From contig CAIYIS010000053.1 in the NCBI GenBank assembly GCA_903926385.1, positions 18,522 through 82,521 of the forward strand: a DNA stretch of 64,000 nt, read 5' to 3'. The DNA is from an uncultured Bacteroidota bacterium. GTDB taxonomy: Bacteria; Bacteroidota; Bacteroidia; 2-12-FULL-35-15. This document shows, piece after piece, positions 52,456-60,420 of the stretch. Below the pieces are notes generated by a model, which was not told where the DNA came from, did not search any database, and was given only the letters and a program-made list of their open reading frames with translations. Each line of letters starts with the position of its first letter. Position 1 is the stretch's first letter. Made by a program: the position numbers and the translations under genes.

Positions 52456-52463
52456 TATCTTTA
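52456..52463 (+). promoter_or_regulatory. Possible -7 element for the type A cargo gene
   Basis: TATCTTTA, one mismatch from TAnnTTTG, 17 bases before the ATG at 52481. Confidence 0.4.
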
Positions 52464-52480
52464 CACAATAATTAAAACCT

Positions 52481-53779
52481 ATGATTATGAAAAAACTACA
52501 ATTTATAACATTGGCATTTGTGCTTACAACTGAATTTGTAGGCGCACAAAGCAATAATCATTTATCAAAAAATAAAAGTAAATCGTTGCGCAATGCACAT
52601 CGTTTTTATCAAAAAGCACAGGTTCAGATATACGATAGTACGTATGCTTGGCCATGGGATACACTTACCAATGCCTGGAGTGTAATTCCAAAGGCAAGGA
52701 CCATAAATTATGTGTATGATATGAATAATAACCAAACCAGTTATGCAGTGCAGCAACTAACCGGAGGTGTGTGGGTGAACAGTGTTCAAAACCAAATGAC
52801 TTATAATTTGAATAATCAACAAACTTCTTTGTTTGCTCAAAGCTGGAATGGAGGTGCATGGGTTAACAGCTATCAAGCAACCACTGCTTACGATATAAAT
52901 AATAACACTACTGGAAATGTTTCTCAAACTTGGAACGGAAGCACATGGGTTAATTCGAGTCAGAATAGTTATACTTATGATGCAAATAATAATTGTTTAA
53001 CTGGTTTAAGTCAGTCGTGGAATGGAAGTGCATGGATTAATAGTTACCAATGGATTAGTACCTACGATATCAATAATAATATGATAACACAATTGGTACA
53101 AAACTGGAATGTTTCGGTTTGGGACAATTCAACGTTAACTAATTATACCATTGATGTAAATAATGACAACACGTATTCGTTGTTTCAAAACTGGAATGGG
53201 AGCAGCTGGGACAATTCACAGCAAGACTCGATGACTTTTGATGCGAATCATAACCGCACATATGTACACGATATGGTTTGGAATGGAAGTTCGTGGGATA
53301 ACGGATATCAAAGTAGTTTGAATTATGATAGCAATAATCATGTAATTTACGAATTGCAACAGACTTGGAACGGCACATCGTATACTAATGGTTATAAAGG
53401 TACTTTCGAATATAATGTAAATGGGTTTGAAGTTTATTCTACAAGTCTGTATTTCGACTTTAATGGTGTTCCTCAGCCATACAGCGATAGTATTTATTAT
53501 TATTCTCACACAACCATTACCGGTATAAATGAAATCAATTCGAATGCTGTTTTTTCGGTTAGTCCTAATCCTTCTAATGGAAAGTTTTTTATTAATAGCT
53601 CCGATAATAAGCCTGTTTCGGTCGAAATTATCACTAGTACAGGACAAAAGATTATGGAATTGACGTTAACTATGGCTTCATCAGCAATAGATTTGAGCGG
53701 GCAAGAAAAAGGAATTTATTTTTTGAGGATAACTGACCAAAATAATATAGTAGTAAACCGAAAATTGGTGGTTCAGTAG
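52481..53779 (+). CDS. Type IX secretion cargo with WNG/YDxNNN repeats and type A sorting tail
   Basis: A 432-residue exported protein. The signal peptide ends VGAQ. Residues about 75-320 are eight repeats of 29-30 residues with pattern (Q)-x-WNGSxWxNSxQ-x-x-x-TYDxNNN. The tail VSPNPSNGKFFI to the end, with GQKIMELTL and KGIYFLRI, is the type A sorting domain recognised by the type IX system. It will therefore be secreted or attached to A-LPS. The repeats resemble short YD/RHS-like beta units; the ligand is unknown. ATG at 52481 or 52487 (MIMKK) are equivalent. Confidence 0.9.
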   Translation: MIMKKLQFITLAFVLTTEFVGAQSNNHLSKNKSKSLRNAHRFYQKAQVQIYDSTYAWPWDTLTNAWSVIPKARTINYVYDMNNNQTSYAVQQLTGGVWVNSVQNQMTYNLNNQQTSLFAQSWNGGAWVNSYQATTAYDINNNTTGNVSQTWNGSTWVNSSQNSYTYDANNNCLTGLSQSWNGSAWINSYQWISTYDINNNMITQLVQNWNVSVWDNSTLTNYTIDVNNDNTYSLFQNWNGSSWDNSQQDSMTFDANHNRTYVHDMVWNGSSWDNGYQSSLNYDSNNHVIYELQQTWNGTSYTNGYKGTFEYNVNGFEVYSTSLYFDFNGVPQPYSDSIYYYSHTTITGINEINSNAVFSVSPNPSNGKFFINSSDNKPVSVEIITSTGQKIMELTLTMASSAIDLSGQEKGIYFLRITDQNNIVVNRKLVVQ

Positions 53780-54104
53780 CCCAAATCAGATTAGGCAATA
53801 GAAGGGTTACACAGAGTAACACGGAGTAGGCACAGAGAACCACAGAAGGGATTTTAAAAAAGTAGTTAGCGAATAGGGAGAGGATTTCAGATTTCAAATT
53901 TCAGATTTCAAATTGAGGAGCGGGAAAAGTTAGCCCTAGATTCAATTGGACAATTAGGCAATTGGGCAATAGGATTGTTACTCAGAGTAACACGGAGTAG
54001 GCACAGAGAGCCACAGAGGGGATTTTAAAAAAGTAGTTAGCGAATAGGCAATAGCGAATAGGGAGAGGTTGATATGTAAATCAATAGCAGACTTCTTGGG
54101 GCTG
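53780..54104. repeat. Duplicated filler block
   Basis: GTAACACGGAGTAGGCACAG followed by AGCCACAGAGGGGATTTT-like sequence and TAGTTAGCGAATAGG occurs at about 53804-53882 and again at about 53976-54066. TTTCAGATTTCAAATTTCAG lies between. No gene is supportable. Confidence 0.7.
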
Positions 54105-54398
54105 AAATCGAAGGTGTTTTCTTTGCTTTCGTTTGCATTTTCCTTGCTTGCGTTTGCGTTTTCTTTGCTTTCGTTTACGTTTTCCATGCTTGCGTATGCG
54201 TTTTCTTTGCTTGCGTTTACATTTTCTTTGCTTGCGTTTGCATTTTCCGTGCTTTTGTTTTCGATTTCTCTGCTTTCGTTTACGTTTTCTTAGCTTGCGT
54301 TTACGTTTTCTTAGCTTGCGTTTGCATTTTCTTAGCTTGCGTTTGCATTTTCCGTGCTTGCGTTTTCGATTCGGAGGCTTGTGTTTTTGTATGCGGGA
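54105..54398. repeat. 21-bp minisatellite, about 13-14 units
   Basis: Units of 21 bp with core CTTGCGTTTGCGTTTTCTTT, twelve clear units at 54126-54377 with degenerate ends. Plus frames read as hydrophobic heptads (SLLAFAF), minus as SKENANE. In the minus frame several units contain a TAA, and neither strand has a promoter, so I do not call a gene. Confidence 0.9.
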
Positions 54399-54438
54399 CT
54401 AGTCTATATATTATGTATGGTAAATGGTTTGTGTTTTA

Positions 54439-54720
54439 GGGGGCCTCTCTAGGGTTAATTGTTAATAACTCAAATTCCTATGTAAAGTCTCGGAAGGACA
54501 AGAATAGTAAAGCAAATGGGTACGCGGATAGATTGGATTGGGGCAGATAAAAGAAGATTTAGGATTGGAGTTATGAAAAAAACAGATGGAAAACTTGGTA
54601 TAAAAATGCTGGCAATTAGCCTTTAGTTGCCGCGATACGAGAGGCAAAACCCTGCTTTCTGGTCAAAATAGTATTAATAATTTCTGTTAGGGGGCTCTCA
54701 AGGGTTAATTGTTAATAACT
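54439..54720. repeat. ~250-bp repeated module, copy 1
   Basis: It begins and ends with GGGTTAATTGTTAATAACT (54452-54470 and 54702-54720), each preceded by a G-rich GGGGGCTCTCTA-like run. The interior carries CCTATGTAAAGTCTCGGAAG, GGATTGGGGCAG, AACTTGGTATAAAA and CTGCTTTCTGGTCAAAATAG. A minus-strand frame of 61 codons (54462-54647) spans the interior. Confidence 0.85.
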
Positions 54721-54836
54721 GTTTTTGGGGAGGCTTTAGGGAGGGGATTTCAGATTTCAAATTTCAGATTTCAAATTGAGTAGCGTGAAAGTTAGCCACA
54801 GATGCACAGAGGGGATTTCTGATAGAGTAAACTTAA

Positions 54837-55119
54837 GGGGGCCTCTCTAGGGTTAATTGTTAATAACTCAAATTCCTATGTAAAGTCTCGGAAGGACAAG
54901 AATAGTAAAGCAAATGGGTACGCGGATAGGTTGGATTGGGACAGAAAAAAGAGGATTTAGGATTGGAATTATGAAAAAAACAGATGTTAAACTTGGTATA
55001 AAATTTCTGGCAGTTAGCCTTTGGTTGCCTTGCTACGAGAGGCAAAACCATGTTTTTTGGTCAAAATAGTATTAAAAATGTCTGTTAGGGGGGCTCTCTA
55101 GGGTTAATTGTTAATAACT
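54837..55119. repeat. ~250-bp repeated module, copy 2
   Basis: Same organisation as copy 1, with terminal repeats at 54850-54868 and 55101-55119. It differs at scattered positions and small indels. The minus-strand frame (54860-55051) is still open, with the ending SCPSETLHRNLSY unchanged. Confidence 0.85.
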
Positions 55120-55461
55120 GTTTTTTGTGAGGCAATAGGGAGGGGATTTCAGATTTAAGATTTCAAATGGAGAGGCTTTACGAAATACGAATGGTACGAA
55201 TATACGAGTAGGGGGGCGGGGAGGAAATTTTAGAATTAAAAAAGTTTAACCGCAAAGTTCGCAGAGGTTTTGCGCAAAGTTCGCAAAAGAAGAGATTTTA
55301 AAATGGGCAATGGAGAATAGGGAGAGGATTTCAGATTTCAAATCGAGTAGCGTGAAAGTTAGCCACAGATGCACAGATGGAGATTTAAGAATAGGCAATA
55401 AACAATAGTCAATAATCACTAAATAATAGTCAATATTTACTGGACAAACAACAATCTTCAT
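55120..55461. other. Filler between module and minisatellite
   Basis: TTTCAGATTTCAAAT, TACGAAATACGAATGGTACG, a 22-bp near-duplication CGCAAAGTTCGCAGAGG / CGCAAAGTTCGCAAAAG at about 55251-55290, and AGTTAGCCACAGATGCACAG. No gene. Confidence 0.55.
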
Positions 55462-55769
55462 TATTCGAGTCCGAATAATCATTACTCGAGTCCGAATAAT
55501 CGCTACTCGAGTCCGAATAATCATTACTTGAGTCCGAATAATCGCTACTCGAGTCCGAATAATCATTATTCGAGTCCGAATAATCATTACTCGAGTCCGA
55601 ATAATCATTACTTGAGTCCGAATAATCGCTACTCGAGTCCGAATAATCGCTACTCGAGTCCGAATAATCATTACTCGAGTCCGAATAATCATTACTCGAG
55701 TCCGAATAACTGCTACTCGAGTCCGAATAATCACTACTCGAGTCCGAATAATCATTATCCGAGTCCGAC
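55462..55769. repeat. 21-bp minisatellite, 14 full units plus a partial
   Basis: Core TACTCGAGTCCGAATAATCA. Nearly every unit holds the perfect palindrome ACTCGAGT. Variation is concentrated in the last three bases (CAT, CGC, CAC, TGC) and in C/T at position 3 or 4. A minus frame reads IIRTRVM heptads and a plus frame SSPNNHY heptads; neither has a promoter or natural start. Confidence 0.92.
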
Positions 55770-55856
55770 TTAACGATATTCTGGTTTTTATGTTGAATAT
55801 TCGATGGGGTACTATAAAGAGGGGGTTATAATAATGGCTTTTTAGGGGGGACTCTT

Positions 55857-55875
55857 GGGTTAATTGTTAATAACT
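55857..55875. repeat. Solo terminal repeat of the 250-bp module
   Basis: GGGTTAATTGTTAATAACT preceded by GGGGGGACTCTT, without the interior. Confidence 0.75.
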
Positions 55876-56004
55876 GTTTTTTTGAAGTAATAGAGAAGGG
55901 ATTTCAGATTTCAGATTTCAAATTGAATAGCCTGAAAGTTAGCCACAGATGCACAGATGGAGATTTAAGTATAGGCAATAAACAATAACCAATAACCAAT
56001 AGTT

Positions 56005-56199
56005 AATAGATTGGATTGGGGCAGAAAAAAGAAGATTTAGGATTGGAAGTATGAAAAAGACAGATGGTAAACTTGGTATAAAACTTCTGGCAATTAGCCT
56101 TTGGTTGCCGCACTAATACTATTAAAGCCCTGCTTTCTGGTCAAAATAGTATTAATAATGTCTGTTAGGGTGGACTCCTTGGGTTAATTGTTAATAACT
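56005..56199. repeat. ~250-bp repeated module, copy 3 (left end missing)
   Basis: It starts within the interior at TAGATTGGATTGGGGCAG and ends with the terminal repeat at 56181-56199. The left terminal repeat and about 90 bases are missing. The minus frame seen in copies 1 and 2 is open across the shared part. Confidence 0.8.
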
Positions 56200-56250
56200 C
56201 CTATTATTATACGAAAGCCCTGTTTCGGACTATTTTACACTTGATAAAAG

Positions 56251-56334
56251 AGTTTTGCTAGGTGGAAAAACAATTTTGCTAGGTGGAAAAAAAGTAAAAT
56301 GAGGTTATGAAATTGTTTTCTCGGGTTGAAAAAG
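56251..56334. repeat. Degenerate 21-bp minisatellite, 4 units
   Basis: Units at 56251, 56272, 56293 and 56314. The first two are near-identical (AGTTTTGCTAGGTGGAAAAA), the last two keep only GTTTT, GGT and GAAAAA. Same 21-bp period as the other arrays. Confidence 0.7.
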
Positions 56335-56447
56335 GAGGGGAAATTCGTAAAAGAATACCAACTTTTAGATAGTTTTGCCTAATTTTTTACTGAGATTTAA
56401 GAGGAAAGTTGTTAAAATATTATTTTAAAATGCAAGGTAAAATAAGT

Positions 56448-56455
56448 TACTTTTG
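56448..56455 (+). promoter_or_regulatory. Promoter -7 element of the Nudix-helicase operon
   Basis: TACTTTTG, exact TAnnTTTG, 25 bases before the ATG at 56481. Confidence 0.6.
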
Positions 56456-56480
56456 GTGAATAAAAAAATTTTGAGTTGAT

Positions 56481-56873
56481 ATGAAACGAATCGAAGTTGT
56501 AGCTGCAGTAATAATAAACGATAACAAGATACTTTGCGTTCAAAGAAATGTAAATAAGTATGATTACATTTCAAAAAAATATGAATTCCCAGGAGGGAAA
56601 ATAGAAGCTGGTGAGAGCCAAGAGAATGCACTTCTGCGAGAAATAAATGAAGAATTAAACTTGCCAATCGATATAAAAGAAAAATTCTTAACGGTAGTCC
56701 ATGAATATCCTGATTTTGAATTAACAATGCATAGTTTCTTATGCGTATGTAAAACAAGAAATCTAAACCTTACTGAACATATTGATTTCAAATGGTTAGA
56801 TAAGATTGAACTGCCTCAATTAGATTGGGCAGCCGCTGACTTACCTATTGTAAACAAACTAATTAATTGTTAA
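56481..56873 (+). CDS. Nudix hydrolase, MutT-like nucleoside triphosphate pyrophosphohydrolase
   Basis: A 130-residue Nudix enzyme. The Nudix box is complete: Gly39, then Glu45, then REINEEL at 53-59 within GGKIEAGESQENALLREINEEL. It would hydrolyse a (deoxy)nucleoside triphosphate or related diphosphate in the cytoplasm. The length and the ending FKWLDKIELPQLDWAAADLPIVNKL match the small MutT/CTP-pyrophosphohydrolase type. It is followed after one base by the helicase gene, so translation is surely coupled. The link to a defence-type helicase suggests it processes a nucleotide in that system; this is inference. Confidence 0.9.
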   Translation: MKRIEVVAAVIINDNKILCVQRNVNKYDYISKKYEFPGGKIEAGESQENALLREINEELNLPIDIKEKFLTVVHEYPDFELTMHSFLCVCKTRNLNLTEHIDFKWLDKIELPQLDWAAADLPIVNKLINC

Positions 56874-56874
56874 T

Positions 56875-59800
56875 GTGGAATTAAATGACGCTTTAAAATT
56901 AAGCCTCCACACTGGGTTTATAGACAAAAATTTCCATTCCAATAGAGGGTACTTACCTCAAATACTGCTTAACGACAAGGTTACTGAAAAAAAAGTATTG
57001 TCAACAATTATCCAGAGACTAAAAAAATGTGATGAATTTTGGTTTTCAGTTGCTTTTTTAACTACAAGTGGTGTTGCTACTTTAATCAATGTTTTAGATG
57101 AACTGAACCAAAAGAAAGTTAAAGGAAAAATTGTAGTTTCTCAATACCTTAATTTTACTCAACCTGAAGCATTAAAAAGAATCTTGCAATTTGAAAATAT
57201 TGAATTAAAAATAATTGTTGATGGAGCTTTTCATGCAAAAGGTTATTTGTTTAAATATGGTGAACTTTACGATTTAATTATTGGGAGCAGCAATTTAACT
57301 GCAAGTGCTTTATGTTCAAATAAAGAGTGGAATTTAAAAATAACAGCAACACCAACAAGTGATATTATCTATAATGCAATTAAGGAATTTACATCAGAAT
57401 TTAAAAACGCAATATCTGTAAATGCAGAGTTCATATCCAGTTATGAAACAATTTATAAAAAGCAATTTTATAATAATAGAATTGTAAAAGAAAACTTAAT
57501 TAAAGTTATTGAAAACAAGGTGGAGCCAAATTCTATGCAGAAGGAAGCCTTGCTCAATATAGAACAATTGAGAAAACAGGGCAAAGATAAAGCACTTCTT
57601 ATTTCTGCCACTGGTACTGGAAAAACATATTTATCAGCATTTGATACTAAAAAATTCAATCCTAAAACATTTTTATTTGTTGTACACAGAGCTAACATTG
57701 CAAAGGCGGCAATGAAAACTTTTAAGACAATATTCGGAGTGTCAAAAACAATGGGTTTATATTCAGGGGATCAAAAAGAATTGAACAATGATTATATTTT
57801 CTCAACTGTCCAGACAATTTCAAGGGATGAACACATTAAGAAATTTAATCCTAATCATTTTGATTATATCGTTATTGATGAAACTCATAGAGCAGGAGCA
57901 GATTCGTATAAAATCATACTTGACTATTTTAAACCAAAGTTCTTATTAGGGATGACCGCTACTCCAGAAAGAACAGATGGTTTAGATATCTTTAAGTTAT
58001 TCGATTATAATATTGCTTATGAAATTAGACTTCATAAAGCCATGGAAGAAGATATGTTAAGTCCTTTCCATTATTATGGCGTAACAGATATAACAGTTGA
58101 TGGAGAAATTCTTGAAGAAAACTCGGATTTTTCAAAACTTATTTCAGATGAAAGAATTAAACAGATTATTGATAAAGCTAAATTTTATGGCTGCGACAAT
58201 GGTAAGGTCCGTGGACTGATTTTTTGTTCCTCAGTTGAAGAATGTAAAATGCTATCAATAAATTTTAATCAATTAGGGTATAAAACAATTGCTCTTACAG
58301 GCGATAATAAAGAAGACGAAAGGGCATCAGCAATTAATAGACTGGAATCAGATAATGATGATAAATTGGATTATATATTTACCAGAGATATTTTTAATGA
58401 AGGAATTGATATTCCAAAAGTAAATCAAGTAATTATGTTAAGACCCACTCAATCTGCGATAGTGTTTGTTCAACAATTGGGAAGGGGGCTAAGAAAAACG
58501 GAGAATAAAGAGTATCTTACTGTGATTGATTTTATAGGCAATTATAGTAATAGTTATTTGGTTCCAATTGCACTTTATGGTGATACATCATATAATAAAG
58601 ATTCATTAAGAAAACTAATGGCGAGCGAAAGCAACCCTATCCCAGGCTCTTCAACTATTAATTTTGATAAGATTTCAAGAGAACGTATTTATGAGGCAAT
58701 TGATTCAGCTAATATGCAACTCAAAAAAGACCTTGTTAATGATTATAAACTGTTGAAGTTTAGATTGGGTCGAATTCCAATGATGATTGATTTTATAGAA
58801 CATGGATCCAGAGATCCTCAATTATATGTTAATTATTCGAGATATTATTTCAATTTTGCAATGGATTTGGAAGATAGTCTTAAGTCTCTTTTAAATGAGA
58901 AAGAAAGAAAACTACTTGAGCTTTTTTCAAATGAAATAAATAATGGTAAACGTGTAGAAGAAAGTGTTATTTTAAAACACATTATTCACTCTCAAAAATT
59001 AAATATTCAATTATTGAAATCTCAAATTGAAAATGAATATGGTTATTTATTGTCTGATGAAACAATTGATTCTTGTATAAATAATTTGAATTTTAAATTC
59101 GTTACAGAAAACAAAAATAAAAAACTAGTCTCGGTTCATGAAATTTATGATATTAATATTTTAAAAAAATCAAAACAGCAAATTATTATTGATGAAGCTT
59201 TTTTAAAAACATTAAAAAATTCAACGTTCTTTGAATACCTTGAAGATAATATTAATTATTCTATAAGTACATTCAATAAATTATTTGTGAAGAATAAGTT
59301 TATTAATGGCTTTGTTTTATATCGAAAATATTCAAGAAAAGATGTGTTTAGAATTCTGAATTGGGAAACTAATCCTTTAGCACAAAATGTTGGTGGATAT
59401 ATAATAAATTCACAAAAAACCAATTGTCCAATTTTCGTTAATTACCATAAAGAAGAATCGATTTCTAGTTCAACAAAATATGAAGATGGATTCATAAATA
59501 ATTCAGAATTTGAATGGATGTCAAAGTCAAAACGAACCTTAAGTAGCCCTGATGTTTTAACAATTAAAAATTATAAAGACGGTCTGCGCCTTCCTCTTTT
59601 TATCAAAAAAAATAATGACGAGGGGACAGATTTTTACTTTATGGGAGATGTCACACCAGTTGAAAATAGTTTCAAACAAACATCCATGTCTGATGATAAT
59701 GGAAAACAAGTGTCGGTGGTTAAGATTAATTTTTCTATGAAATATCCTGTTGAAGATTCAATTTATGAATACTTGACTAATAAATTTGATGAAAAAGTGC

Positions 59801-60318
59801 AAATAGAAAATGAAATTGAGGAACCAAGAATTAATCCATTTAGAATTTTACCATTTAATGAAGTTGTTCCCTTTAAGAATTGCATTCCTTTATATGATAT
59901 TAAAGCTGCTGCTGGTGATTTCAGCGAACTACAAATAAATTCAGAAACAGAATGGATTGAATTACTAAATCCAATTAAGTACTCTAGTGATTATTTTGTT
60001 TGCCAAGTAATTGGTGAGTCAATGAATAAACTTATACCTAATGGTTCTTGGTGTTTATTTAAAAAAGATAATGGAGGTTCAAGGATTGGAAAAATTGTTT
60101 TAGCTCATCAGAGAAATATTCAGGATTCTGAGTTTGGAGCGGGTTTCACTGTAAAGTTATACGAAAGCAAGAAATCAATTTCCGAAGATAGTTGGCACCA
60201 TGTTACCATAATTTTAAGACCTCAATCTTATGACCCTAATTATAAAGATATAATATTAAAAGATGATGAATTAATTGATTTTAAAATTGTGGGGATTTTT
60301 GTTGAGGTATTAAAATAG
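56875..60318 (+). CDS. PLD nuclease - SF2 helicase - S24-like peptidase fusion
   Basis: A 1147-residue multidomain protein. Residues about 1-190 form a phospholipase-D-like nuclease (HAKGYLFKYG with IIGSSNLTASAL). About 215-580 form an SF2 helicase: ATGTGKTYL, DETHRAGA, TATPERTDG and QQLGRGLRK. About 580-980 match the DUF3427-type region found behind such helicases. The last 130 residues are an S24/LexA-like domain with candidate Ser1049 (VIGESMNKL) and Lys1094 (FTVKLYESK). The start is GTG at 56875, one base after the Nudix stop; no in-frame ATG precedes it. I expect a DNA-targeting defence or repair machine, with the S24 domain as sensor or self-cleavage switch. That role is inferred from domains and neighbours. 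Confidence 0.85.
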   Translation: MELNDALKLSLHTGFIDKNFHSNRGYLPQILLNDKVTEKKVLSTIIQRLKKCDEFWFSVAFLTTSGVATLINVLDELNQKKVKGKIVVSQYLNFTQPEALKRILQFENIELKIIVDGAFHAKGYLFKYGELYDLIIGSSNLTASALCSNKEWNLKITATPTSDIIYNAIKEFTSEFKNAISVNAEFISSYETIYKKQFYNNRIVKENLIKVIENKVEPNSMQKEALLNIEQLRKQGKDKALLISATGTGKTYLSAFDTKKFNPKTFLFVVHRANIAKAAMKTFKTIFGVSKTMGLYSGDQKELNNDYIFSTVQTISRDEHIKKFNPNHFDYIVIDETHRAGADSYKIILDYFKPKFLLGMTATPERTDGLDIFKLFDYNIAYEIRLHKAMEEDMLSPFHYYGVTDITVDGEILEENSDFSKLISDERIKQIIDKAKFYGCDNGKVRGLIFCSSVEECKMLSINFNQLGYKTIALTGDNKEDERASAINRLESDNDDKLDYIFTRDIFNEGIDIPKVNQVIMLRPTQSAIVFVQQLGRGLRKTENKEYLTVIDFIGNYSNSYLVPIALYGDTSYNKDSLRKLMASESNPIPGSSTINFDKISRERIYEAIDSANMQLKKDLVNDYKLLKFRLGRIPMMIDFIEHGSRDPQLYVNYSRYYFNFAMDLEDSLKSLLNEKERKLLELFSNEINNGKRVEESVILKHIIHSQKLNIQLLKSQIENEYGYLLSDETIDSCINNLNFKFVTENKNKKLVSVHEIYDINILKKSKQQIIIDEAFLKTLKNSTFFEYLEDNINYSISTFNKLFVKNKFINGFVLYRKYSRKDVFRILNWETNPLAQNVGGYIINSQKTNCPIFVNYHKEESISSSTKYEDGFINNSEFEWMSKSKRTLSSPDVLTIKNYKDGLRLPLFIKKNNDEGTDFYFMGDVTPVENSFKQTSMSDDNGKQVSVVKINFSMKYPVEDSIYEYLTNKFDEKVQIENEIEEPRINPFRILPFNEVVPFKNCIPLYDIKAAAGDFSELQINSETEWIELLNPIKYSSDYFVCQVIGESMNKLIPNGSWCLFKKDNGGSRIGKIVLAHQRNIQDSEFGAGFTVKLYESKKSISEDSWHHVTIILRPQSYDPNYKDIILKDDELIDFKIVGIFVEVLK

Positions 60319-60327
60319 AAAGGTTAG

Positions 60328-60357
60328 GGGCTCTACTAACTTTAGCCCCCCAGTTTT
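60328..60357 (+). terminator. Terminator-like hairpin after the helicase
   Basis: GGGGCT and AGCCCC pair across an 11-base loop, followed by CCAGTTTTTTT. Confidence 0.55.
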
Positions 60358-60392
60358 TTTCTATCCAAGGTATTGGCAAATAAAAAAACATT

Positions 60393-60400
60393 TATATTTG
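60393..60400 (+). promoter_or_regulatory. Promoter -7 element for the gene at 60421
   Basis: TATATTTG, exact TAnnTTTG, 20 bases before the ATG. Confidence 0.6.
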
Positions 60401-60420
60401 TATTGTAAAAATAGAGCAAT

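Noticed and set aside
54069..54402. Hydrophobic heptad frames resembling a membrane protein
   Set aside because: An artefact of a T-rich 21-bp unit. Adjacent frames are open too and no start signal exists.
55246..55755. A 169-codon minus-strand frame (IIRTRVM heptads)
   Set aside because: Same reason: a 21-bp array followed by filler sequence. The terminal part translates CGCAAAG-type filler.
55462..55769. CRISPR array
   Set aside because: Units are contiguous 21-mers without unique spacers, and there are no cas genes in the window.
53780..56450. Insertion sequence or transposon
   Set aside because: There are repeats with direct-repeat ends but no transposase, no terminal inverted repeats and no target-site duplication visible.
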